A stretch of DNA of 42,875 bases from Alphaproteobacteria bacterium bin52 (GTDB taxonomy: Bacteria; Pseudomonadota; Alphaproteobacteria; Thalassobaculales; Thalassobaculaceae). Positions 36,790 through 42,875 of the stretch are shown here, piece by piece (the stretch's first letter is position 1; the number at the start of each line of letters is the position of its first letter). The position numbers and the translations under genes were made by a program. Below the pieces are notes generated by a model. The model saw nothing but the letters and a program-made list of their open reading frames with translations, ran no database searches and was not told the origin of the DNA. The stretch spans positions 1 to 42,875 of the forward strand of contig MPMT01000039.1 of the NCBI GenBank assembly GCA_002238645.1, in the 5' to 3' direction.

Positions 36790-38637
36790 GTGACGGCACG
36801 CATTTTCGCACGACCGGGGACAGGCGGCATCGCTGTCGTCGCAGCCGTCCTGTGCCTCGTGCTCGCGTCTGTGGCACGGGCGGCACCCTCGGCCGGACAG
36901 CCGGAAGTATCCGGCGGGGTCCCGGACCTGTCCGCCTCGCTCGAACAGCTCTCCGAATTCATGGACGAGAAGGACGTGGCCCTGTACCGCCGGATCAGGA
37001 AGGTCCAGGAACGGGGCGAGTGGAAGCAGGCCGACGGGCTGGTCGCACGACTGTCCGATGAACTGCTGCTCGGCCACGTGCGGGCGCAGAAATACCTTCA
37101 CCCGACCAAGTACCGCTCGACCTACCGCGACCTGCTGTTCTGGATGCGGTCGTTTGCCGATCACCCGCAGGCAAAGCGGATCCACCGCCTGGCGCTCAGG
37201 CGTCAGCCACCGGACTGGAAATCGCCGCCCAGGCCCAGTTCCCGCACCTGGTCCGGGTCCGGTCACGACGGCACGGCGATCACGCCCTACCGCTCGCCCC
37301 GGACACGTTCGGGCGCGCTGCGCCGCGAAGCACGGCAGCTGAACGCGAGGATGGACAGCCGCATCCGCAGCGGCTGGCCCACCGGCGCCTACCGGATCCT
37401 CGCGACCGACCGGGCACGCGAGGTGCTCGACCCGACGGAATTCGCGCTCGCACGGGCCCGGATTGCGCACGGCTACTACGTCTTCGGCAAGGACGAGAAG
37501 GCGCTCGAGCTTGCCCGGCGGAGCATCCGGCAGGCGGCCCGGAGCATTCCCGTGGCCGCCTGGGCCGGAGGGCTCGCCGCCTGGCGTCTCGGCCGGGCCG
37601 ACGAGGCGGCGGAACTGTTCCCGAGGCTTGCCGTGAGCGAATATGCTCCCCCGTCCGAACGGGCCGCCGGCGCCTTCTGGGCCGCGCGCGCCGCACTCGC
37701 GCTCGAGCAGCCCCGGGAAGCCGAGCGTTGGTTCCGGGAAGCGGCGCAGGCGCCGGAGACCTTCCACGGGCTGCTGGCGCGACGGATACTCGGGGTCGAT
37801 GAGACCTTCGACTGGCGCCTGCCGCCGGTCACCCCGGTCCTGCTGGAACAGCTGCACGCGGTGCCCGGCGCACGCCGGGGGCTGGCGCTGCTCAGGGTCG
37901 GCGATCACGCGATGGCCGAAGCCGAATTCCGCCGTGTGGTTCACGCGGTATCGATGCCGCTGAAACGTGCGGCCATGACCATCGCGGCCAGGCACGGTAT
38001 GGCCCGCCTCGCGATGGAACTCGCGCATCACCTGCACGCCAAGGGCGACCGCTGGTACTTTGCGGCCCTGTTCCCCGATACCCCGTGGGCGCTGCCGAAA
38101 GGGACCGGTATCGACCGGTCACTGGTACAGGCAATCATGCGGCTTGAAAGCCGGTTCGATCCGCGCGCGCGCAGTCCGCGCGGCGCCAGGGGGCTGATGC
38201 AGCTGATGCCGCGCACGGCGTCCTACATCAACCGGTTGCGGGGACCGGCGCCGGGTGGCCGGGTCAAGGCCTCGGCGCTGTACGATCCCGAACTCAACAT
38301 CGAGATCGCGATCCGCTACATCAGGTATCTGCTCGACCAGCATACGGCGAACGGCAACCTCTTCCAGTTGCTGACCGCGTACAACGCCGGCCCCGGCAAC
38401 CTGCGCAAGTGGAAGCGCGAGGTCGAGTACCGGGACGATCCGCTGCTGTTCATCGAGTCGGTGCCGCTGCGCGATACGAGGCAGTATGTCGAGGACGTGC
38501 TGCACAACCTGTGGATGTACCGCCTCAAGCACGACGAGCCCACGCCGGCGCTCGATCGACTGGCGGCCGGTCACTGGCCGCAGTATCACCCGGTCGAGAA
38601 CCGGCCGGCCAGGGAAGTGGCCCATGCCGGGAATTGA
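36790..38637 (+). CDS. Lytic transglycosylase (Slt70-like) with SLT domain
   Basis: Periplasmic murein-cleaving enzyme, 615 aa. A signal peptide (hydrophobic residues about 10-32, ending ARAAPS) is followed by a long helical superhelix region (about 40-430) as in soluble lytic transglycosylases, and a C-terminal SLT domain (about 440-580). The catalytic Glu453 is in MRLESRFDPRARS, followed by GARGLMQLMPRTA and LLTAYNAGPGNLRKW. GTG start with GGGAG upstream. The stop overlaps the moaB-like gene by 14 bases. It cleaves glycan strands with 1,6-anhydro ring formation; probably housekeeping. Confidence 0.93.
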   Translation: MTARIFARPGTGGIAVVAAVLCLVLASVARAAPSAGQPEVSGGVPDLSASLEQLSEFMDEKDVALYRRIRKVQERGEWKQADGLVARLSDELLLGHVRAQKYLHPTKYRSTYRDLLFWMRSFADHPQAKRIHRLALRRQPPDWKSPPRPSSRTWSGSGHDGTAITPYRSPRTRSGALRREARQLNARMDSRIRSGWPTGAYRILATDRAREVLDPTEFALARARIAHGYYVFGKDEKALELARRSIRQAARSIPVAAWAGGLAAWRLGRADEAAELFPRLAVSEYAPPSERAAGAFWAARAALALEQPREAERWFREAAQAPETFHGLLARRILGVDETFDWRLPPVTPVLLEQLHAVPGARRGLALLRVGDHAMAEAEFRRVVHAVSMPLKRAAMTIAARHGMARLAMELAHHLHAKGDRWYFAALFPDTPWALPKGTGIDRSLVQAIMRLESRFDPRARSPRGARGLMQLMPRTASYINRLRGPAPGGRVKASALYDPELNIEIAIRYIRYLLDQHTANGNLFQLLTAYNAGPGNLRKWKREVEYRDDPLLFIESVPLRDTRQYVEDVLHNLWMYRLKHDEPTPALDRLAAGHWPQYHPVENRPAREVAHAGN

Positions 38638-39175
38638 CGCCTCTCGGGAGTTTGTCCCGGTCAACATTGCGGTTCTGACCGTCTCGGACACGCGAACGCT
38701 CGAGACCGACCGGTCGGGCGACACCCTGGTCGAGCGGCTTGAGGGCGACGGCCACAGGCTGGCGGACCGGGCCATCGTGCCCGACGAGGTCGACGCGATC
38801 GTTGCGCGGCTGCAGCTCTGGATCGTCGATCCCGGAATCGACGCCGTGATCTCGACCGGCGGAACCGGGGTAACCGGCCGCGATGTCACACCCGAGGCGT
38901 TCAAGGCCGTGTTTGAGAAGGAAATCGAAGGGTTTGGCGAGGTGTTTCGCTGGATCAGCTACGAGAAGATCGGGACCTCGACCATCCAGTCACGCGCGAT
39001 CGCCGGAGTTGCCGGCGGCACCTACCTGTTTGCGCTTCCCGGTTCGACCGGCGCGTGCCGCGACGGCTGGGACGGTATCCTGCGCAACCAGCTCGATATC
39101 CGGTTCCGTCCCTGCAACTTCGTCGAGATCATGCCCCGGCTGCGCGAGCACGAGCACCACGGCCGCGGGTCCTGA
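38624..39175 (+). CDS. moaB: Molybdenum cofactor biosynthesis protein B (MoaB/MogA family)
   Basis: Molybdopterin-adenylylating family protein, 183 aa, the length of the MoaB branch. Motifs: NIAVLTVSDTRTLETDRSGD, DAVISTGGTGVTGRDVTPEA (split by usual spacing) and ALPGSTGACRDGWDGIL. The ATG at 38624 overlaps the transglycosylase gene by 14 bases in a different frame. The function is activation of molybdopterin before molybdate insertion, although MoaB activity itself varies between species. The 3' end overlaps a convergent gene by 47 bases. Confidence 0.92.
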   Translation: MPGIDASREFVPVNIAVLTVSDTRTLETDRSGDTLVERLEGDGHRLADRAIVPDEVDAIVARLQLWIVDPGIDAVISTGGTGVTGRDVTPEAFKAVFEKEIEGFGEVFRWISYEKIGTSTIQSRAIAGVAGGTYLFALPGSTGACRDGWDGILRNQLDIRFRPCNFVEIMPRLREHEHHGRGS

Positions 39176-39749
39176 CCCGCAGGGCACGCAGGTCACAGGC
39201 GTCGTCGACGTCCCGGAGCCTTTCGAGCAGCACCACGCGCCGGTTGCGTCCGAGTGATGCCAACGTGTCGGCGAGCGCATGTTCCGTCGACCAGCGGACG
39301 TTCGCGAAGCCGGGAGGTGCGGCACGCGCGCTCACCCCGACCAGCCAGTATCCTCCGTCGCTTGCCGGGCCGAACACCAGGTCGGCGCGTCCGAGCGCGC
39401 GGAATGCCTGCCTGATGTGCCCGGACCGGATCCCGGGGATGTCACTTCCGACCAGAACCACCGGTCCCGGTCGCGGTACCGCGAGCGCCCGGTGCATGCG
39501 TTCACCGAGCGGTCCGTGTGCCTGGTCATGCAGGGTCCACCCGCGTGGCCAGGGTGGATGGCGCCACGGCCGGCTTCCGGTCAGGAACAGGTGACAGCAC
39601 CAGGGCTGCGGCGGGCCGAGGCGGCGAAGCACGGCCGACACGGTGCGCCGGTACCAGAACGTTGCGGCCACGGTGCCGATGTCGCCGGCAAGCCGCGACT
39701 TGACGCTGCCCATGCGCGGGTGTCGCGCGAAGACTACCAGGTGGTTCAT
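39129..39749 (-). CDS. Glycosyltransferase-like protein, TIGR04282 (DUF2064) family
   Basis: 206-aa nucleotidyl/glycosyltransferase-like protein (CofC-like fold). It begins MNHLVVFARHPRMGSVKSRLA and has GPVVLVGSDIPGIRSGHIRQAF and DLVFGPASDGGYWLVG, the family hallmarks. An in-frame upstream extension to 39818 lacks homology and overlaps the neighbour, so the ATG at 39749 is used; it overlaps the upstream gene's stop (ATGA). The Arg-rich C-terminal tail (about 15 residues) extends over the end of moaB on the other strand and looks like a lineage-specific addition. It works with the adjacent TIGR04283 protein in an unknown modification. Confidence 0.88.
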   Translation of the reverse strand: MNHLVVFARHPRMGSVKSRLAGDIGTVAATFWYRRTVSAVLRRLGPPQPWCCHLFLTGSRPWRHPPWPRGWTLHDQAHGPLGERMHRALAVPRPGPVVLVGSDIPGIRSGHIRQAFRALGRADLVFGPASDGGYWLVGVSARAAPPGFANVRWSTEHALADTLASLGRNRRVVLLERLRDVDDACDLRALRVRTRGRGARARAAGA

Positions 39750-40477
39750 TCGCCGCTCCGGCCGTAGAGGCGGGCGATCCGGCGCGGCGGCACGCCGAGC
39801 CCGTAGAGCGACAGGCACAGCAGGTTGCGTATCGAACGCAGCAGGTACCCGTCCCGGCGGTAGCGGGCAGCCGAGGTCACCGCCGGGGTCGGCAGCCCGA
39901 CCAGCCGGGCCCGGCCGATGCGGCGAACCAGCGCCACGTCCTCCATCAGCGGAATGTCGGGATAGCCGCCGAGCCGGTGGTAGAGGTCGCGGTGGATGAC
40001 CAGCCCCTGGTCACCGTAAGGCAGTCCGAGCCGCCTTGAGCGCCAGTGCACCAGCCGCTCGAGGCGCCGGGCCCGGGCGCTGTCGTCGTCGAGCGCGAAA
40101 CGGAACCACCCGGCGCGCTGCGGTGTTCGGGCAAGATCCGCCACATCGCGCGGCCACCCGGCACCGAGACGGGTGTCGGCGTGCAGGAACAGCAGCCACG
40201 GTCCCGCGGCGCGGAACCCCCCGGTGCGGAGCTGCGACCCGCGTCCGCGCTTTGCGTGCACCAGGCGCGCGCCGAGGGTGCGCGCCGTTTCGACCGTCCC
40301 GTCGGTGGATCCGCCGTCGACCACCACGAGTTCGATGTCGACGCCGTGGTCGGGGCCGGTTTCGAGTGCCGTGACGGTTGCAGACAGGCTGTGGCCCGCA
40401 TTCAGCGTCGGGATGACGACCGACACACGCACCCGATCGGTGCCCGGCGCTGCAGGAGGTGATGACGACGCGGCCAT
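39746..40477 (-). CDS. Family 2 glycosyltransferase, TIGR04283 type
   Basis: 243-aa GT-A-fold transferase. It begins with VSVVIPTLNAGHSL, has VVVDGGSTDGTVE, the metal-binding DxD-type site in LLFLHADTRL, and a C-terminal GDQGLVIHRDLYHRLGGYPDIPLMEDV followed by a hydrophobic region. This matches the TIGR04283 transferases, which travel next to TIGR04282 proteins in many genomes, exactly as here with an ATGA overlap. The acceptor is unknown. Confidence 0.9.
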   Translation of the reverse strand: MAASSSPPAAPGTDRVRVSVVIPTLNAGHSLSATVTALETGPDHGVDIELVVVDGGSTDGTVETARTLGARLVHAKRGRGSQLRTGGFRAAGPWLLFLHADTRLGAGWPRDVADLARTPQRAGWFRFALDDDSARARRLERLVHWRSRRLGLPYGDQGLVIHRDLYHRLGGYPDIPLMEDVALVRRIGRARLVGLPTPAVTSAARYRRDGYLLRSIRNLLCLSLYGLGVPPRRIARLYGRSGE

Positions 40478-40579
40478 GAACGCAGTATGAGTGGCTGCCC
40501 GTTACGGGATACGTCGCCATGGTAGGCGAGACGTGGCGGAACGGACAATGGCGAAGCGGCCAGGCTCGGGAGTGCTGGG

Positions 40580-41245
40580 ATGGAACTCAGGTTTGATTCG
40601 CGCCGCGACATGGTTACCGCGTTCGAAACCAGGTTCTACGTGTTTCATGTGGACGACTCCGAACGGATGAATGCCGACCTTCGCGAACTGGTGCTCGAGC
40701 ACGAGCGCACCGACAGCGGCGTGCGGCGCAGCAACATCGGCGGCTGGCATTCCCGCGATGACCTGTTCGAGTGGGATCACAGGGCGATCGGTGCGCTCAG
40801 GACCATCGCCGACGCGGCGGTGCGCGCGGCGGTGCCGCTGATGGTCGGGGGAGCGTGCACCTTCGACTTCTCGCTGCGTGGCTGGGCCAACCTGTCGCGC
40901 TTCGGCGCCTATAACAAGCAGCACACCCATCCCGGCTGCCAGGTCTCGGCCGTCTACTACGTGGCTTCCGGAACACCGCCCGGTCCGGAGACGCCCGAGA
41001 GCGGCGTCTTCCAGTTCCTCGACCCGCGCACCCATGCGGAGATGTCCGCGCTTCCCGGAGAGACGGTCGGCCGGGGCGTGAGCGTGCAGCCGCTCGACGG
41101 ACGGCTGATCCTGTTCCCGAGCTGGCTCTACCACCAGGTCAATCCCTACTTCGGCGAGGGGGAACGGATCTCGATCTCGTTCAATGCCCATGTCACCGAC
41201 CTCAGGCTGACCGGCGAGCCGGTCGGGGCAACCCGGGTGACCTGA
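40580..41245 (+). CDS. Putative 2OG-Fe(II) oxygenase family protein (TIGR02466-like)
   Basis: 221-aa protein with a double-stranded beta-helix core. NKQHTHPGCQVSAVYYVA (about 113-130) and LILFPSWLYHQVNPY (about 175-190) give the metal-binding His residues, and GEGERISISFN contains the expected Arg near the second iron ligand. This is the layout of the 2OG-FeII_Oxy_5 / TIGR02466 group, known from cyanophages and marine bacteria. The reaction is uncharacterised. Last intact gene before the patchwork region. Confidence 0.85.
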   Translation: MELRFDSRRDMVTAFETRFYVFHVDDSERMNADLRELVLEHERTDSGVRRSNIGGWHSRDDLFEWDHRAIGALRTIADAAVRAAVPLMVGGACTFDFSLRGWANLSRFGAYNKQHTHPGCQVSAVYYVASGTPPGPETPESGVFQFLDPRTHAEMSALPGETVGRGVSVQPLDGRLILFPSWLYHQVNPYFGEGERISISFNAHVTDLRLTGEPVGATRVT

Positions 41246-41271
41246 CACGTCCCCCCCGGTCCGTCCCGGCG

Positions 41272-41490
41272 CGGACGCGGCCTCCGTCAACGGCCCCACG
41301 ATCGCCGGGCTGGCGGAGGACTACATGACCGGCCACGTCGCCGTGCACTGCAAGCCCGGCACCGCGCGAGGCGTCCGCAACATCCTCGACAAGCACGTGT
41401 TGCCGGAGTTCGGCAGGCTGCGCCTCGGCGAGGTCACGCCCGGCCGCGTCGCTACCGGCTGCACGAGACGCCCATCATGGCGAACCAGGC
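41272..41490 (+). pseudogene. Tyrosine-recombinase (integrase) fragment
   Basis: About 70 residues of a site-specific integrase core-binding domain: [20 protein letters not shown], then [20 protein letters not shown]. Near 41455 the frame shifts and continues as [15 protein letters not shown], where it stops resembling integrase at a junction with a topA piece. The arm-binding start and the whole catalytic domain are missing. Confidence 0.7.
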
Positions 41491-41710
41491 CGTCGGCCTC
41501 CGCCAGCGCCTTCGCGATCGCCCCGAGCCGCCGGGCCGCCGCCCGTCCGGTCTCGTAGGTCATGGCGAAGCCCTCGTCGGGCCTCACCGAGCCCGCCTTC
41601 GCCGGTAGGTCGCTGACATGGCCCCGGGTCGCGATCACCCGGTGGCCGGGCCCGAGATACTTCGCGAGCGTCTTCGCCTTGGCCGGCGATTCGACGACCA
41701 CCGCGTAGCG
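41488..41710 (-). pseudogene. topA: DNA topoisomerase I (TopA) N-terminal fragment
   Basis: Minus-strand piece starting with [19 protein letters not shown] and continuing to [20 protein letters not shown] and [14 protein letters not shown], the first 70 or so residues of the TOPRIM domain of topoisomerase I. It ends abruptly just before the conserved ATDPDREGE motif, where the opposite strand encodes the integrase piece. Not a functional gene; presumably a duplicated scrap, with the real topA elsewhere. Confidence 0.75.
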
Positions 41711-41739
41711 CCCGCCGTCTCCCGGTCTCCGCCGCCCGC
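41711..41739 (+). repeat. 29-bp direct repeat, copy 1
   Basis: A 29-base stretch beginning CCCGCCGTCTCCC and ending CCGCCCGC is identical to the stretch at 41814-41842, 103 bases downstream. Copy 1 directly abuts the topA fragment. The segment between the copies is extremely C/G-rich with homopolymer runs. Confidence 0.85.
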
Positions 41740-41813
41740 CCCGGGGCCCGGCCCCGGCGACCCTGCGCGCCCTCCTCCCCCTGGGCGGGCGTTCCGCCCC
41801 CCCCCGCGTCCCC

Positions 41814-41842
41814 CCCGCCGTCTCCCGGTCTCCGCCGCCCGC
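41814..41842 (+). repeat. 29-bp direct repeat, copy 2
   Basis: Second identical copy of the 29-base element. It immediately precedes the LysR fragment, so the two copies bound a 74-base GC-rich spacer and lie at the edges of two unrelated gene pieces. Confidence 0.85.
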
Positions 41843-41850
41843 TCCCGGCC

Positions 41851-42192
41851 ATGGCCCAGCCCGCGCTCAGCCGCATCGTCGCCCGCCTGGAGCGGGAGTT
41901 CGGCGGCAGCCTGTTCGAGCGCATCCCCGCCGGCGTGCGCCCGACCCGGCTCGGCGCCCTGGTCGTCGAGCGCGCGCGGCGCGTCCTGCGCGAGATCGAG
42001 GAGGGCGAGAACATGGTGGTGGCGGCACTGGCCGGGCGCACCGGCCGCTTCCGCGTCACCGAGGCGCCGCTGCGGATGCAGGCCGTCGTCGCGCCCGCCG
42101 TCCAGACGTTCCACGCCGCCTTCCCGGAGATCGAGTTCAGGCTCCGCACTGCCGCCTGGCGCGACGGCGTGCGGAGGCTCGCCGACGGCCGG
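41851..42192 (+). pseudogene. LysR-family regulator fragment
   Basis: Begins in the middle of the helix-turn-helix ([19 protein letters not shown], then LFERIPAGVRPTRLGAL) and runs through the linker helix to the start of the effector domain (FHAAFPEIEFRLRTAAW). The first 30 or so residues and the last two thirds are missing. After about 42192 the frame stays open but no longer looks like LysR. It is unrelated in detail to the intact LysR at 940-1890. Confidence 0.7.
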
Positions 42193-42194
42193 AG

Positions 42195-42351
42195 AGCGCA
42201 TCGCGCTGTCGGCAAACCAGCCGGCGTCCACCCGCTCGCGGCCGTAGCGATCGACGGCGATGTCGCGCAGCGGCTTGTCGGACCGCCGACCGGCCGCCGC
42301 CGGATCGCCTTCGCCGTCCTCCGCCGCCATGCCCCGCTCCGGACCGCTCAT
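42195..42351 (-). pseudogene. Short unidentified gene fragment
   Basis: About 50 codons on the minus strand, with DKPLRDIAVDRYGRERVDAG and WFADSAMRSPA. The pattern faintly recalls the end of DUF2285-type proteins but I cannot assign it. It stops where the LysR piece ends. Confidence 0.3.
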
Positions 42352-42379
42352 CGGCTGGGCCCGGACGCGTCCCGCGCCT

Positions 42380-42875
42380 TTACCACCGGATCGCGGCCCT
42401 CAGCATCACCCCGTGCTCGGGCGGCTCGTTGCCGTTCGCCGCTTCCTGGCGCGTCGCGTCGAGATTGACCTCGAAGCCGGGGTCGCCCTCGATCGCCGAG
42501 GTCAGCCGCCAGCCGATGCGCCAGTCCCGCGCGCTGTCCGAGAGACCAAACCCGGCATTCGGCGGGCCGGTGAAGCGGTCGCCGAACAGCGGCAGGCCGT
42601 AGCCGAGCTCGCCCTGGAGGCCCCGCGCCGCCGCGAACTCGCCGTCGGGCGAGAGCCCGCCCGCATCGCGCGCGCCCCACAGCCGCTCCGCCGCGCTCGA
42701 CGTGGCGCCCAGCGTGGGGCTGAGCGAAAACGAGAGCCCGCGCCCGCGCTCCCCGGGCCCAAGCCGCACCGCACCTGATGCGCCCCATTCCTCGTAGCCC
42801 TGGTCCGCGTGCGCGACCAGCATCCGCGTCGTCGCCTCGACCGACAGGCCCGACACCGGGTCGGTCCAGGACACC
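42380..42875 (-). CDS. Autotransporter/outer-membrane beta-barrel C-terminus (partial)
   Basis: The last 164 or so codons of a minus-strand gene that runs off the right edge. It shows alternating hydrophobic/polar strands with Gly and aromatic residues, the phrase LGPGERGRGLSFSLSPTLGA, the block ELGYGLPLFGDRFTG and a terminal strand ending in HGVMLRAAIRW, with the C-terminal aromatic typical of barrels recognised by BamA. This fits the translocator barrel of autotransporter-like proteins. The passenger part is outside the window. Whether the complete gene is intact is unknown, given the neighbouring fragments. Confidence 0.7.
   Translation of the reverse strand, partial: VSWTDPVSGLSVEATTRMLVAHADQGYEEWGASGAVRLGPGERGRGLSFSLSPTLGATSSAAERLWGARDAGGLSPDGEFAAARGLQGELGYGLPLFGDRFTGPPNAGFGLSDSARDWRIGWRLTSAIEGDPGFEVNLDATRQEAANGNEPPEHGVMLRAAIRW

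Noticed and set aside
41711..41842. CRISPR array
   Set aside because: Only two copies, one GC-rich spacer of 74 bases, no cas genes and low-complexity repeat sequence.

Overview
The window is about 43 kb of uniformly very high-GC bacterial DNA, densely packed with long same-strand gene runs that often overlap by 1-4 bases and sometimes use GTG starts. BMP-type and Dpp-type ABC importers, a UreDABCEFG urease, CaiB/crotonase pairs and IlvD/UxaA dehydratases suggest a metabolically versatile alphaproteobacterium (a Rhodospirillales-like or rhizobial-like lineage). That placement is inferred from gene content; no rRNA or other taxonomic marker is present.

Layout. 1-882: a frameshifted IS605-type tnpB running off the left edge. 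940-1890: a LysR regulator with its own terminator, divergent from the first operon. 2020-16481: one long + strand run. It holds a BMP-family ABC importer (binding protein, two permeases, double ATPase) interleaved with a formamidase, a biuret amidohydrolase, a second cysteine hydrolase of the same superfamily, a cupin and an AtzF-type allophanate hydrolase, followed directly by urease ureDABCEFG. 16744-18472: an alpha/beta hydrolase and, convergent to it, a cytochrome c with a sulfite-oxidase-like N-terminal domain. 18678-27396: a second + strand run with a Dpp-type importer, an M20 metallopeptidase, a TusA-like protein, a CoxG-like SRPBCC protein and phosphonoacetate hydrolase PhnA. 27400-32804: sugar-acid-type enzymes (SDR, UxaA-family dehydratase, IlvD/Edd dehydratase) with a broken Rpn-family gene between them. 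32881-41245: an ICMT-like membrane protein, a cupin-fold protein, an HCCA-isomerase-like protein, a CaiB-type CoA transferase, a crotonase, a lytic transglycosylase, MoaB, two glycosyltransferase-like proteins and a 2OG-Fe(II)-oxygenase-like protein. 41246-42875: a patchwork of truncated gene pieces (integrase, topA, LysR, an unknown piece, autotransporter barrel) with a 29-bp direct repeat.

How the genes work together. The first operon reads as a nitrogen-scavenging route: import of a small amide, then biuret (and perhaps triuret or guanylurea) to allophanate to ammonia and CO2, with formamidase and urease adding ammonia from formamide and urea. Cyanuric acid hydrolase (AtzD) and AtzE/AtzG are absent from the window, so the entry substrate may be biuret or triuret rather than an s-triazine. 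The second operon pairs a peptide-class importer and a peptidase with a C-P bond hydrolase, without the usual PhnW/PhnY partners. This suggests uptake and processing of a conjugated phosphonate. These two operons are the most interesting content.
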